NCBI GenBank assembly: GCA_035610835.1
Contig: CM069448.1
Coordinates: 30,971,583 to 31,035,582, forward strand
Direction of reading: 5' to 3'
Length of the DNA: 64,000 nucleotides
Source: Ophiura sarsii
Taxonomy: Eukaryota > Echinodermata > Ophiuroidea > Amphilepidida > Ophiuridae
In this document: positions 12,401-21,984 of the stretch, piece after piece
Layout: each line of letters begins with the position of its first letter
Numbering within the stretch: the first letter of the stretch is position 1
The notes under the pieces: generated by a model
What the model saw: the letters and a program-made list of their open reading frames with translations, nothing else
Database searches by the model: none
Told to the model about the DNA's origin: nothing
Position numbers and translations under genes: made by a program

Positions 12401-13047
12401 TCGTGCCTGTTTAAATGTCCCGTCTTTGTACCCTATGTCCGCCCCTCCTACACAGTGTTCAACCATGCCCTCTTGTGACACCAATAGGATACGATGATGC
12501 CCGCTGTCCGCTATGGCGATTCTGTCACCTTCTGGATTTAGACGAATCTTCCCAGGAAATAACAATGGCGACTCAGGCAGGGGTTGTTTGGACAGTTTCA
12601 ACGGTAGACTGTGATCGCTGATCTCCCCTCGTGGTTTATAAAAGTCAAGCGCCACCTCACAGATCATGATGGCCAGGTCTCTATTACCTTCTCCCATCAG
12701 CCGGAATAAACTTTGCCCTGTTGGACTGATAAAAAGCAACGTTGGCCAGCACTGGATGTCCAGATCATTCCACATGATCATATCACAGTCATTCACAACA
12801 GGGTGCGCTATATTATATCGCAGCACCGCATTCAAAATGTTACTCGAGTCTTTCTCGTTCTCAAACTTGGCCGAGTGTACGCCGATGATCGCCACGCTAT
12901 CAGGAAATCGTTCCTCAATGGCGTCCAAATCTGGCAGGATGTGCATACAGTTGATGCAGCAGTAGGTGAAGAAGTCCAAGATAACTAGTTTACCTTTGAG
13001 GTGACGAGGCAATGATAGTGGCTCACTGGTGTTGAACCATTCAAGAT
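6199..13047 (-). CDS. NHLRC2: NHLRC2 orthologue (thioredoxin-like + NHL propeller), 5' end missing
   Basis: Six minus-strand coding exons, in transcript order 13047-12323, 11926-11715, 10984-10753, 9309-8977, 8038-7822 and 6470-6199 (stop included), join in perfect phase through GT-AG junctions to give about 662 residues. Vertebrate NHLRC2 is about 726, so only some 60-70 N-terminal residues lack. The order is a thioredoxin-like domain with the conserved CCINC motif, about six NHL blades ([36 protein letters not shown]) and a C-terminal beta domain ending ELKYNF. NHLRC2 is a conserved, mainly cytosolic protein needed for viability in vertebrates; its biochemical role is unsettled. No promoter was identified, and the first exon was not found out to about 30 kb. 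Intron sizes are 0.3-1.4 kb and several carry MITEs. Nothing suggests a pseudogene. Confidence 0.93.
6690..6920. mobile_element. MITE with CTGTAAAACC termini and TA target duplication
   Basis: Ends read TA-CTGTAAAACCA and TGGTTTTACAG-TA. It lies in the last NHLRC2 intron. The interior has scattered TTTCGC/GCGAAA motifs shared with elements at 15405-15564 and 24111-24337. TA duplications fit the Tc1/mariner or PIF/Harbinger groups. Confidence 0.7.
7120..7280. repeat. G/C-homopolymer-bounded repeat fragment
   Basis: A GTGTAGGGGGGGGC block (7122-7135) faces poly-C blocks at 7215-7224 and 7256-7276. The inner part shares TATATATATACC with its other side in inverted orientation (7079-7091 and 7198-7208). 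It lies in an NHLRC2 intron. Confidence 0.45.
7822..8038 (-). CDS. NHLRC2: NHLRC2 penultimate coding exon
   Basis: Acceptor TTTTACCAAACAG precedes 8038; donor CAGG|GTAAGATT ends it at 7822. The exon starts in phase 0 (LQIIFP) and leaves one base. It encodes [20 protein letters not shown] and [18 protein letters not shown], matching the LPSGSKLTE region of vertebrate NHLRC2. Confidence 0.9.
8977..9309 (-). CDS. NHLRC2: NHLRC2 exon with the last two NHL blades
   Basis: Acceptor TTTTTCAACAG, donor AAGAG|GTTAGT; 333 bp, phase 0 at both ends. It opens [20 protein letters not shown], nearly identical to the vertebrate protein, and holds the NHL motifs [15 protein letters not shown] and [17 protein letters not shown]. 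Decayed copies of its 3' end lie just downstream in the intron (8680-8815). Confidence 0.93.
9356..9805. mobile_element. TIR element in NHLRC2 intron, 450 bp, with 9 bp target duplication
   Basis: Termini TAGACTGGGTCCCCGCGTC and GGATCCAGTCTA are inverted. The flanks GGTGATAAA (9347-9355) and GGTGACAAA (9806-9814) are a 9 bp target duplication with one mismatch, the length typical of Mutator-like elements. No transposase is present; short open frames inside are unremarkable. Confidence 0.75.
10053..10353. mobile_element. hAT-type MITE, 301 bp, perfect 8 bp TSD
   Basis: Termini CAGGGTTCTAGCTACG and TGGCTAGAACCCTG are inverted and are flanked on both sides by TATAGGAG (10045-10052 and 10354-10361). 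An 8 bp duplication and CAG ends place it in the hAT superfamily. It lies in an NHLRC2 intron; the interior is A/T-rich. Confidence 0.9.
10753..10984 (-). CDS. NHLRC2: NHLRC2 exon ([10 protein letters not shown] block)
   Basis: Acceptor TTTACCAACAG, donor CAATG|GTAATTAC. It begins with the single base completing an ATT codon and ends in phase 0 after GGERDPM. It encodes [20 protein letters not shown] and an NHL blade ([15 protein letters not shown]), all strongly conserved in NHLRC2. Confidence 0.93.
11356..11623 (+). mobile_element. TTAA-flanked (piggyBac-like) MITE, 268 bp, with tRNA-like core
   Basis: TTAA sits at each edge (11352-11355 and 11624-11627), and the termini CCCTTACAG and GGGTTAGGG resemble those of the elements at 13105-13378 and 50279-50545. 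The core at about 11484-11556 has a pol III A box (TGGCGCAGTTGG) and B box (GGTTCAAACCC). The acceptor arm does not pair well, so it is tRNA-derived rather than a working tRNA. It lies in an NHLRC2 intron. Confidence 0.7.
11715..11926 (-). CDS. NHLRC2: NHLRC2 exon (third NHL blade)
   Basis: Acceptor GGATTATTTTCACAG, donor GGGAT|GTAAGT. It starts in phase 0 ([15 protein letters not shown]) and leaves two bases. It encodes [20 protein letters not shown] followed by AGTHTLWGL, the blade that carries AMAGTHQ in vertebrates. Confidence 0.92.
12323..13047 (-). CDS. NHLRC2: NHLRC2 exon with thioredoxin-like domain and first NHL blades
   Basis: Acceptor TTTCTGCCCAG, donor CGAAAG|GTGAGT. The exon begins with AT, completing a split codon, then [20 protein letters not shown]. 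The thioredoxin-like fold follows, with [16 protein letters not shown] (the CINC redox-like motif), [22 protein letters not shown] and [15 protein letters not shown] blades [12 protein letters not shown] and [11 protein letters not shown] close the exon. All are hallmark NHLRC2 segments. Confidence 0.95.
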
Positions 13048-13104
13048 CTGGGCAGAAATCAATGGATAAAAATGTATGAGTCCTTCAAAATGCATTTTAA
13101 TTAA

Positions 13105-13378
13105 CCCTAACCCCGGTTTAGGGTTTTCGACCGGGATCACAATTTGCGAGGAAAAAACACCAACCAAATCTCCGGGAACCTGCCGGATTCGATCCGGGGA
13201 CCCTCCGTTCACAAGCCCCACGTTCCAACCACTAAGCCACAGCCCTCAGCTACACATTCGCGCAGTATACCGCGCTCATTATATAGGCTCGGTTGACTAC
13301 GTCATCGAAAACCGACTGCGCATGCGTTTTGGAGAGGGACTTTGGATTAGCATTTTTTAGCACTCAGGGGGGTTAGAG
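13105..13378 (-). mobile_element. TTAA-flanked (piggyBac-like) MITE, 274 bp, with tRNA-like core on minus strand
   Basis: TTAA at 13101-13104 and 13379-13382 brackets CCCTAACCCCGG and GGGGGGTTAGAG ends. The minus strand holds TGGCTTAGTGGTTGG (A box) and GGATCGAATCC (B box) at about 13185-13250. It belongs with 11356-11623 and 50279-50545. Confidence 0.7.
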
Positions 13379-13382
13379 TTAA

Positions 13383-13690
13383 AAAAGTTCATGATATGAA
13401 CCCTATGAAGCTGTATTTTAGAATCAATTTTAAGAATATATGGATTTTGAAAACAGGAAACATGACAATTTTTTGTGTGTTTGCTTTAGTGTGTTATTCA
13501 ATAATTTCTCAATTGACAAAAAGGAATCAACAGCACACTAACAATGAACATCATTTAAGTGAAATTTTAAAAGTCCTAAATATATGCACACTGCAGGAAA
13601 AAGAAATCTGCTCAAAGAACACTCTAAAGACTCTAAACACAAAATTAAGCTAAAGGACATCTAAATGATCGCATGGGAGGATCAATTTTG
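13383..13690. other. AT-rich stretch without a recognised gene
   Basis: An open frame at 13396-13653 (+) has no recognisable motif. On the minus strand I looked for the missing NHLRC2 first exon and found nothing convincing. Confidence 0.4.
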
Positions 13691-13697
13691 AAAACGT

Positions 13698-13829
13698 AAG
13701 ATCACCGAGGCCCTTGAAATAAGGACACAGAAATCGACCCTCAACCGAGAAACCAGATATGACCTACCCAACATATACGATGACCTGCTGTCATGTGATC
13801 ACCCTAAAGGCGGTCATGTGACAACTTGA
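13698..13829 (+). pseudogene. Penelope-like / GIY-YIG retroelement C-terminal fragment
   Basis: The frame reads KITEALEIRTQKSTLNRE followed by YDLPNIYDDLLSCDH and stops at TGA. This EAIEIR..LNRD..Y.L..IYD pattern is the tail of the GIY-YIG-containing proteins of Penelope-like and related retroelements in marine invertebrates. Upstream frames are closed by stops, so only the tail survives. Confidence 0.5.
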
Positions 13830-14424
13830 CAAGTGAAGGGAAGAAAACACTACACTGAATGAAGGGGTCACGATTATCCCAAAAGTGATGGAGCTCATAA
13901 ATCATGGTTCAAAAAAGGTATCTAAATTAATCCTAGTATGTCTTCCTTGGTCATGCTTATATATTTGCACAGGAAAGACTGTTACATTAATATTTTCATT
14001 TGAAAATTAATTGATTAATTACATAACATCGTCATAATTATCAATGCACAGCTCAAGGCCACATTTAAGTTAATTGTATTTAAATTGAATTTCATTGCAC
14101 AAATAACACATCCTGAATTAATCAACTTGATACTATTGATAATCTAATACATGTATGTTAAACTTAATTATTTTTGTGCAAAAGGGTCCTTTTGAGAAGT
14201 CAGAGCTAATCCTGACAAAAGCTTGACAGATTGAAACTTGTCCAACAGCGAACCCGTTAAACTCGTAACTTTAATATTATGAATACCCATTGTAAAAGCC
14301 TGTCTCACAATTTTCCTATTAAAACATTGACATGAAGAGAGAAAGACTTCAGTTGTATTACTAAAAATCAACTCTCTCTTGAAGAAAGTAAACGATGATA
14401 ACTAGTCTGCAAGGAAACTTCTGT
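13830..14424. other. AT-rich stretch without a recognised gene
   Basis: Nothing identifiable on either strand; a 67-codon minus-strand frame (14168-14371) has no known motif. Confidence 0.4.
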
Positions 14425-14524
14425 AACACTCATCACATTAGCATATTTAAACTATAGAGTAAATATGCATTTGAAAAGGGAGGCATCTGTATGTATAATT
14501 GAACGGGTGTTTGTATATTTGGTA

Positions 14525-14645
14525 ATGGATCCAAACGGGTCCAAATGGATCCAAACGTATCCAAATGGGTACAAACGGGTCCGAAATAGATCCAAACGGG
14601 TCCGAAATAGATCCAAACGGGTCCAAATAGATCGAAACGGGTTGT
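14525..14645 (+). repeat. 17-20 bp minisatellite (GGATCCAAACGGGTCCAAAT type)
   Basis: About seven variant units of (G)GATCCAAACGGGTCCAAA. The flank at about 14430-14525 (CACATTAGCATATTTAAAC ... TGCATTTGAAAAGGGAGGCA) recurs near 18541-18600. An inverted array of the same motif is at 18278-18380. Confidence 0.9.
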
Positions 14646-14789
14646 GTAAGCTTAAAATCGGCGATAATTAGGTCAGAATGTTCGGTATTAAATAATCTGC
14701 GACTATAAGGAGCACGTCGCCATCCCGGAGTGCAACGAGCCTTGATTGAAGTACGGTGTCTTAGGAGCGCCAATATTAGAAATATCTGC

Positions 14790-15002
14790 ATTTTTCGAAA
14801 ACTTGTTGTATTTTTGCAAATATTTCTCTAATTTTGCGAGAATGTTTTCTAATATTGCAACAATATTGTTTGCAAGAATGTTTAGATTTTTTATGCAACA
14901 TTTTTCAATATTTTTCAATATTTCTAACTAATTAAGCGAGAATGTTTTCTAATTTTGCAACAATATTTTCTAATTTTTTAACAATATCGTTTGTAAGAAT
15001 GT
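14790..15002. repeat. degenerate repeats of TTTTGCAACAATATTTTCTAA type
   Basis: AT-rich stretch with recurrent CGAGAATGTTTTCTAAT and TTGCAACAATATT motifs. Confidence 0.6.
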
Positions 15003-15005
15003 TAA

Positions 15006-15354
15006 AGGTAGATGACCCGATCACATTTTCGTAACACAGAATTATTTCAAACATACGGAGATTTTCATATCATATGAAAGCTCGTATTTTTCTCATCATC
15101 ATACTGAAATTTGACGGCCTAATTCGGTATAATGACAGAGAAATCGACGAAATAGCGTTGAATTACTGCGAATGGACGGTGGTTACCACCGATATAGTTT
15201 GTGTACTACGCAATGGGTACAGTTCACAGCATCTTGTGCGTCTAAAATAAGAACCATAATAGCTATGCATCTCAAATTTTGGGACACGACGTTTTTAAGG
15301 ATGACCTTTCATGTAGAATAGAAAACTTCAAGTTGAAAATCGGAACATCTACCT
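15006..15354. mobile_element. TTAA-flanked TIR element, 349 bp (AGGTAGATG termini)
   Basis: TTAA at 15002-15005 and 15355-15358 flanks AGGTAGATGACCCGATC and GAACATCTACCT. A second, inverted copy starts at 16332 and is alignable for about 170 bp, including the motif CCATTG-GTAGTACACAA. Confidence 0.75.
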
Positions 15355-15404
15355 TTAACGGGGTTTGTCTGCAACATTATTCTTTTATTCACGATTTCTA
15401 AATT

Positions 15405-15564
15405 TCTGTATAACACTATAATTTCGCGGATACTTAATTTTTCGAATTTAAAATGACTGCTATCTTAGCGGGCATTAAGTTTCGCGGATCTGGCATGTTA
15501 CTTCCAATACAAAATGTTCAGTTTCGCGAAATTAAATACCTCGCGAAATTAATTGGTTTTACAG
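15405..15564. mobile_element. MITE of the CTGTAAAACC family
   Basis: The right end AATTGGTTTTACAG-TA is clear; the left end (CTGTATAACAC) is degenerate. The interior holds repeated TTTCGCGGA/TTTCGCGAAATTAA motifs. Confidence 0.55.
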
Positions 15565-15611
15565 TATTATCTGTATTCTATCTAAGATTAGATTAGTGAG
15601 AGAATAGTGGG

Positions 15612-15968
15612 TCAGGGGTCGCATTCTGACGCGTCTGCGCGTCCTAGACCTCTCACTTTCTAATAGTGACGCGTCAGCTATCAAATGGGAAAGACTTGCG
15701 GGTCCCGATCAAAATTGAAGGGACCCCTTACATTTGACGATGTATGGAAATGGAAACCTTAGAAATTCTGTAAATTACTTATATATCCTTTGCTCACCAT
15801 ATAAATTCATTAAAACTGCCCGTAAAAAAAGTAAAATTTTCAAATACCCAAAACTTCAGGACCCCTCAATTTCTTGGGGGACCTCTTAAATTTGTTTTTT
15901 GAAGTCCTACGGGGTCCTGAAAAATGTCATGGGACCTCTCACATTTTTGATCCAGTGCTATCCCTGTA
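15612..15968 (+). repeat. ~350 bp dispersed repeat, copy 1
   Basis: CGTCCTAGACCTCTCACTTT through TTTTGATCCAGTGCTATCCC is repeated at 47805-48136 in the same orientation with about 90% identity by eye. No TIRs and no reading frame. The leading GTCGCATTCTGACGCGTCTG recurs at 46503. Confidence 0.85.
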
Positions 15969-16250
15969 GTGGGTGTGGGGAAAAGTGTGCCACAATGCCC
16001 CCCCCCCTTCTCCCGCTATCAAATGATCCAGGATGTAACAAGACCCCCCTCCCCCCCTCCCCCCCACACACCCGTGTGAACACCATATAGCCTACTGGTC
16101 ACGCTATGACACTTATTGCTAATTTAAAAACATAACACCACCACTGACTATCAGTCAGGTTATTTTCACTCTTTAAACCATGATTCTGAAGTAATTAGGA
16201 ATCGTATCGCTTTGTGTCTAAAGAAAGTATTTATGATTCCTTATCAGAGT

Positions 16251-16500
16251 GTAAATCTGCAAGAACATCTACTTTTAAAAAAAAATCATGAATAGAGGGC
16301 GCCCCCTGGACATCACATAATATGCCTTTAAAGGTAGATGTTCTGATTGCTGGCCCGAATTTCAACTCGATGTTTCCTATTTTACATGAGAAGTCATCCT
16401 TAAAATTGCCACATTCCAAAAGTTTGAGTTCCCTCTTTTAGAAGCAGGTCTCAAGAAATGTGCCCATTGAGTAGTACACAAGAGTACACACCACCATAAC
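16251..16500. mobile_element. partial copies of the AGGTAGATG TTAA element
   Basis: GAACATCTACTT-TTAA at about 16257-16272 and TTAA-AGGTAGATGTTC at 16328-16343 are ends facing away from each other. The sequence from 16332 matches the reverse complement of 15175-15354. Confidence 0.6.
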
Positions 16501-16990
16501 CTTCCGCGGGCCAGGGTGCAGGGGTACTAAAGTCCCTAAAAAAACTTTGATTGCTGCTTCAAATGTGAATATTTTGACGAGATTATCACCATAGGTCTTA
16601 GATTTTGTTTTATTAAGAAGTTGAAATTCTCACGATTGTAATCTGAAATGTAAAAAGTCACGAATTATTCTTGGGCGTGAGTCTTGATCACACGTGTAAA
16701 GCGGCCCGAAACTCTGATTTTCCTGATTTTTACGCACTATAAAAGCTAGTGATTTGCGAAATCAAAATTTCTGAAAAACTGGGACTGTCGATCATATGTG
16801 AAATGTTGATAATATTAAAGAAAACAAAATTACGAAGATTTTACAACAAAAATAAATATCCCAGCTAAGGAGAGGGACCCCAGGAGAAGCGATTGAACAT
16901 CGGGTTTCTAACGCACGTTTCAATGGAAGCGACTATGGTGGTGTATACCCACAAACTGGCTGGTGGTTACCCACCTTTGGCAGTGATTCA

Positions 16991-17420
16991 CAGTGGCGTA
17001 CCCAGCTTTTGGAAACTGGGGGCGGGGGTGGGGGGGATGGGGCACGGTATAGTTGTAACCGACGATAGGCATGATGTACCGCCGAGAAAATCGTAAAAGT
17101 TACCAATTTATTCCCGCCAGCAGCTGAAATCTTAAAAAGCGCTCACCATACTAATTTCACACAATAAAGAAGGGGCATCTATCATTATTGGCCGTTCAGA
17201 CTTTAGGGCACAAACAAAATTTGCCAACGTATCCGTGAACAAAATTCGGGGGGGGGGGGGGGGGGTGTAAAAAGCTATTTATTGGTTAGCAGGGGGTCAT
17301 GTAATTTTCAGTTTCAGCTGTAGGGGGAGGGGGAGGTAATTTTGACATATGAGTCTCGAATTTGACAGGTTCGCCACCCACATGTTTCTCATCTACATTA
17401 TCTATGAGGCCATGCGCCAC
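16991..17420. mobile_element. hAT-type MITE candidate (CAGTGGCG termini)
   Basis: CAGTGGCGTACCCAGC and CATGCGCCACTG are inverted; TGATTCA is present at both flanks, a 7 bp match overlapping the terminus. The interior contains a poly-G run (17249-17266) and G-rich blocks. Confidence 0.5.
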
Positions 17421-17469
17421 TGATTCAATTTGACGAACATGCAATATATTCAGCTGTTTGTTATGGGCT

Positions 17470-17815
17470 CAGTGGCGGCGCTAAACTTGGGGCAAGGGGT
17501 AGGGGTGGGGATTGGGGGGTTGGCAGGCATTCCCCACCTAACACATTTGTTGCCCTTCACTTTGCCCCCCCCCCCAAAAAAAAAAAAATTTAAACAAAAT
17601 TACTTAACATTTGAAACAAATTGGCAATTTGTCCGCGTATTTTCTTACCAAATTAGATTAGGCCTACGCTAGACCAAATATTGACAATTTAAGCATAAAA
17701 CAAAGCACGCGCGAGTTTTCATACCAAATTAGTTAGAAGTAGACCACTTTTCACAATGTTAGTGTAAAATGGCAGAACAATAAAAATATATATATATATA
17801 TTTATTTTTTTTATA

Positions 17816-17847
<32 letters not shown>

Positions 17848-17988
17848 TTTATTTTCTTCATATTATTTTATTATTTTTTAAATATTTTAAAAATATTTTT
17901 AAATTATTTTTTAAATTATTTTTTTTAAATATTTTTTTATTATTGTCAAATTTTAAGGGGGCGCCCGCCCCCTCTGTATCCGCCACTC
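17470..17988. mobile_element. hAT-type MITE candidate with AT-rich core
   Basis: Ends CAGTGGCGGCGCTAAAC and TATCCGCCACT are inverted, with a GGGGCGCCCGCCCCC block inside the right end. The core 17780-17945 is low-complexity A/T with (TTA)n. A target duplication could not be confirmed. Confidence 0.45.
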
Positions 17989-18277
17989 ATACTATACTAT
18001 ACTACCCCCCCCCCCTGTATCCTCAACTCATACTATACTATACTATTTCCCCCACCCCACCCCAACGTGGTTACTGGAATTACTTTATACGAAGTCATGA
18101 CCCGTTATATACCCTGTACACACACCCCACCTCTGATTGGGACGCATTTTATCGATACGCCCAACCCTAAAACCAGAAATGCCCGTGGTGGACGAGCTGC
18201 AAATAATATAATATATCGCACGTGTTTGTATATTTACCTTCCTTTTTTGCATTTCCTGGACAAACTGTGTTACATTT

Positions 18278-18380
18278 AGACCCGTTTCGATCTATTTGGA
18301 CCCATTTGGATCTATATTGGACCCGTTTGTACCCATTTGGATACATTTGGATCCATTTGGACCCGTTTGGACCCATTACC
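18278..18380 (-). repeat. minisatellite (ATTTGGACCCGTTTGGATCC type), inverted relative to 14525-14645
   Basis: Variants of GGACCCATTTGGATC, about six units, reading as the reverse complement of the array at 14525-14645. It ends in ACCAAATATACAAACACCC, mirroring GGTGTTTGTATATTTGGT at 14506-14523. Confidence 0.9.
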
Positions 18381-18849
18381 AAATATACAAACACCCATAA
18401 TTGAACTGGCCTGACTAATAACTGTTTATCTATGGATAATACAAGGAAATTGGACTGGAGAAGTTGTGAGAACAAGTTGCTTCATAAAATCAGTAATTAA
18501 CCAATCAAAACATGTACATGTATAAACTTTGTGGAGGTCATCACATTAGCATATTATCTACATAGAGTAAATATGCATTTGAAAAGGGAGGCATTATGTA
18601 TGTATATTGAACTGGCCTGCCTAATGACTGTTTATCCAAATGGATAATAGTACATATTAAATCAGTGACTGTTTATCCCTTAAGGCTTTATGGATATTGA
18701 CATCGAACATAACATGCCTGTCTATTTTAGCTAATTTTACCAAAAGTAAAGGTATTGTAGACTAATAAAAAACCCTTTAAAAAGGGAAATGCTTGTAACA
18801 AGTGTGAAACATATTAGAGTTTTATGTGAGCAATTCCCATATCATGCAT

Positions 18850-21396
18850 CCAGAAAATATCATATAATGTGCCCAGATTTGCTTTTTAGGATACGATATC
18901 ACATTTGTAGCTACGTATAATATCAGTGTCACTAATCGATCAATCCGCAACCAATTTGACGACATAAATGACGTTCACATTGAAATCGCAAAAATTGTGG
19001 TTTTTCTTCAACCAATTCCGGAAAAAATAGGCTAATTATCATATAATGTGCCCTGATTTGCATTTCAGGATATGATATCACATTTTGAGCTGCGTATGAT
19101 ATCTGTGTCACTAATCGGTCAATCCGCGACCAATTTGACGACATAAATGACGTTCACGTTGAAATCGCCGGGAAAAACAGGGTTTTTTCCTAGCAATTGC
19201 GGACAAAATAATCAAACTTTCATATGATGTGCCCTGATTTGCTTTTTAGGATACGATATCACATTTGTAGCTACGTATGATATCAGTGTCACTAATCGGT
19301 CAATCCGCAACCAATTTGACGACATAAATGATGTTCACATATAGCAAACTAGTTGGAGGCTAACAAGCTAACACTAAATGTTAACAAAACTAAAGTAATG
19401 CTTTTTGGTACCACCTACATTTTAAATATATTTAGTCATGTTACTCTCTCCTACAAGAATTCAATTATTGAAATGGTAAATGAATTCAAATATCTTGGTG
19501 TAAAATTTGATAAGAATATGTCATGGTCATCACATGTAGATTATTTATCTAATAATATCTCAAAAAGAATTGGTATTATTAGACGTGTTAAGCATTTTCT
19601 CCCACATAATACTCTTTTGATGTTATCAAATGCTCTTGTAATACCTCACTTTGATTATGCTAGCCAAGTATGGTCTAACTGTTCTCAGATGTACCAAACT
19701 AAACTACAGACTCTCCATAATCGTTTAGCTAGAACAATTTTATCTGCTGATATTAGAACACCTATTAATGATATGATGACTTTACTCAAGTGGGTAAAAC
19801 TAAATGAAAGGTGGACAAAACAAATGCTTACCATTGTATTCAAATGTTTAAGAAATATCAGTCCAGATTATTTATCATGCCAATTTGATTTTGTACATAA
19901 TAGTCATACTTATACAACAAGAAATCATACATCAAATACTCTATTGATTCCCAAATCTAATAGCAATTCTGGTAAACGTACATTTCATGCCAGAGCTTCT
20001 TCTCTTTGGAACAATGTTTCACCCAAAATACGTATTGAGTTAAGGAATACGTCACTAAGTCAATTTAAGTCATGTTCACTACTTCAAACTAAATTATAAT
20101 TATTTAGTATAGTATTATATATTTATGTGTATACCTTTTCTTTCTTCTTTGTAAATAATCTGTTTATGTATGCATAAAATGAGGGCCTACTTGGAAAGCA
20201 GTGTGTGTACACTGAAGTATCTTACCCTCAATAAATAAAGCATAAATAAAATAAACATTGAAATCGCAAAAATTGTGGTTTTTCTTCAACCAATTCCGGA
20301 AAAATAGGCTAAATATCATATTATGTGCCCTGATTTGCTTTTCAGGATATGATATCACATTTAGAGCTGTGTATGATATCTGTGTCACTAATCGGTCAAT
20401 CCGCGACCAATTTGACGACATAAATGACGTTCACGTTGAAATCGACGGGGAAAACAGGTTTTTTTCCTAGCAATTGCGGACAAAATAAACAAAATTTCAT
20501 ATGATGTGCCTTGATTTGCTTTTTAGGATACGATATCACATTTTAGCCACATATGATATCGGTGTCACAAATCGGTCAATCCGCAACCAATTTGACGACA
20601 ATGACGTTCACATTGAAATCGCAAATCCAAATCGTGATTTTTTTTTTCTTCAACCAATTCCGGACAAAATAGACAAACTATCATATCATGTGCCCTGATT
20701 TGCTTTTTAGGATACGTATCACATTTTGAGTTACGTATGATATCGGTGTTATACTGATCGGTCAATCCGCAACCAACTTGACAACATAAAGGATGTTCGC
20801 GTTGAAATCGCAATGATTTTTTTTCTCCAACCAATTCCGGACAAAATAGGCTAAATATCATATAATGTGCCCTGATTTGCTTTTCAGGATATGATATCAC
20901 ATTTTGAGCTACGTATGATATCGGTGTCACTGATCGGTCAATCAGCAACCAATTTGACGACAAATAGCGTTGCCGTTGACATCACACAAGGAAAAACTTT
21001 TTTTCTTCTTCTACCAATTAGGGACTAAATAGACAAACTATCATATAATGTGCCCTGATTTGCTTTTTAGGATACGATATCACATTTTGAGTTACGTATG
21101 ATATCGGTGTTATTGATCGGTCAATCCGCAAACAATTTGACGACAATGACGTTCACATTGAAATCGCAAAACCTAATCGTGTTTTTTTCTTCTCCAACCA
21201 ATTCCGGACAAAATAGGCTAAATATCATATAATGTGCCCTGAATTGCTTTTCAGGATATGATATCACATTTTGAGCTACGTATGATATCGGTGTCACTGA
21301 TCAGTCAATCAGCAACCAATTTGACGACAAATAGCGTTGCCGTTGACATCACACAAGGAAACACTTTTTTCTTCTTCTACCAATTAGGGACTAAAT
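18850..21396 (+). repeat. ~180 bp satellite array, left block
   Basis: Units begin CATATAATGTGCCCTGATTT and contain GATATCACATTTTGAG, TATGATATC, ATCGGTCAATCCGCAACCAA and GACGTTCACATTGAAATCGC. Unit starts are at about 18861, 19040, 19221, 20317, 20498, 20682, 20859, 21041 and 21228; spacing is 175-187 bp. A CR1-like insertion splits it at 19341-20257. The minus strand is open across several units because the period is close to 61 codons; I consider that chance. Confidence 0.95.
19341..20257 (+). pseudogene. 5'-truncated CR1/Jockey-type non-LTR retrotransposon (RT C-terminus)
   Basis: A 248-codon open frame (19353-20099) begins EANKLTLNVNKTKVMLFG, the last RT motif, and continues with EFKYLGVKFDKNMSWSSHV, then the C-terminal domain (LPHNTLLMLSNALVIPHFDY, RTFHARASSLWNNV). 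The family is CR1/L2/Jockey-like by the LGV..D..L.W..H pattern and the A..LWN ending. Everything N-terminal is missing. The 3' end is a run of AATAAA repeats. The insertion splits a satellite unit within its GTTCACATTGAAATC segment, and a short ACAT repeat flanks it. The frame is intact over 248 codons, which suggests a fairly recent insertion. Confidence 0.85.
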
Positions 21397-21776
21397 TGGA
21401 AGGAGCTAAGAGTGCTCCTCTGTTTATGTAGTATTAGTTTTATACCTACCTCCACAACCTGGAAACGCTTGCATTTATCCCCTAGATGAACTGCTGCCCA
21501 AATTAATGCCTTTATTAAAAATCTACATAATTATTTAATTAAGAAAAATCACTTCGGACACCTATATCTCCACATTTGGCCCGATTGGGCTACATATCCC
21601 TACCTCGGCAACACGGTATCAGCCCAAACCGGGCAACACCGTTACCCATAATGCATCCTCTTTAACCATTGGTATAAAGGGGGCTGAGCACTAAGGGGCG
21701 GAGGTGGGACCAGGTTGTGGAGGTAGGTATAAAACTAATACTACATAAACAGAGGAGCACTCTTAGCTCCTTCCAG
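21397..21776. mobile_element. 380 bp hairpin element at the left end of the composite
   Basis: GGAAGGAGCTAAGAGTGCTC runs into CTGTTTATGTAGTATTAG and then CACAACCTGG; the exact reverse complement stands at about 21711-21776, giving arms of about 68 bp. Its inner left part equals the reverse complement of the right end of the 7.8 kb element, so it looks like an internally deleted relative nested at, or forming, the left end. Confidence 0.7.
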
Positions 21777-21984
21777 TTTATTACGTATTATTTATACCTA
21801 CCTCCACAACCTGGAAACGCTTGCATAACAGACTTGCACCGAACCAGGAGGAGACATGATTGCTCATGCCCCCAACCAGTCACAGTGTGTCCGAAAAACA
21901 AACATTCCATGTCATAGAGATGAGTACAATAATACTGGCTGTAAGCCAACTGGAAAGATCAAGTCGCTCTGAATATATCATACT

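Noticed and set aside
14168..14371. candidate first exon of NHLRC2 on the minus strand
   Set aside because: The peptide shows no similarity to the NHLRC2 N-terminus and no donor leaves the single G needed to complete the split codon.
20565..20963. 132-codon minus-strand frame and its shorter relatives (18932-19144, 20164-20421, 29076-29312)
   Set aside because: They lie in the 180 bp satellite, whose period is near 61 codons, so a frame open in one unit stays open in the next. No start context, splice sites or known motif.
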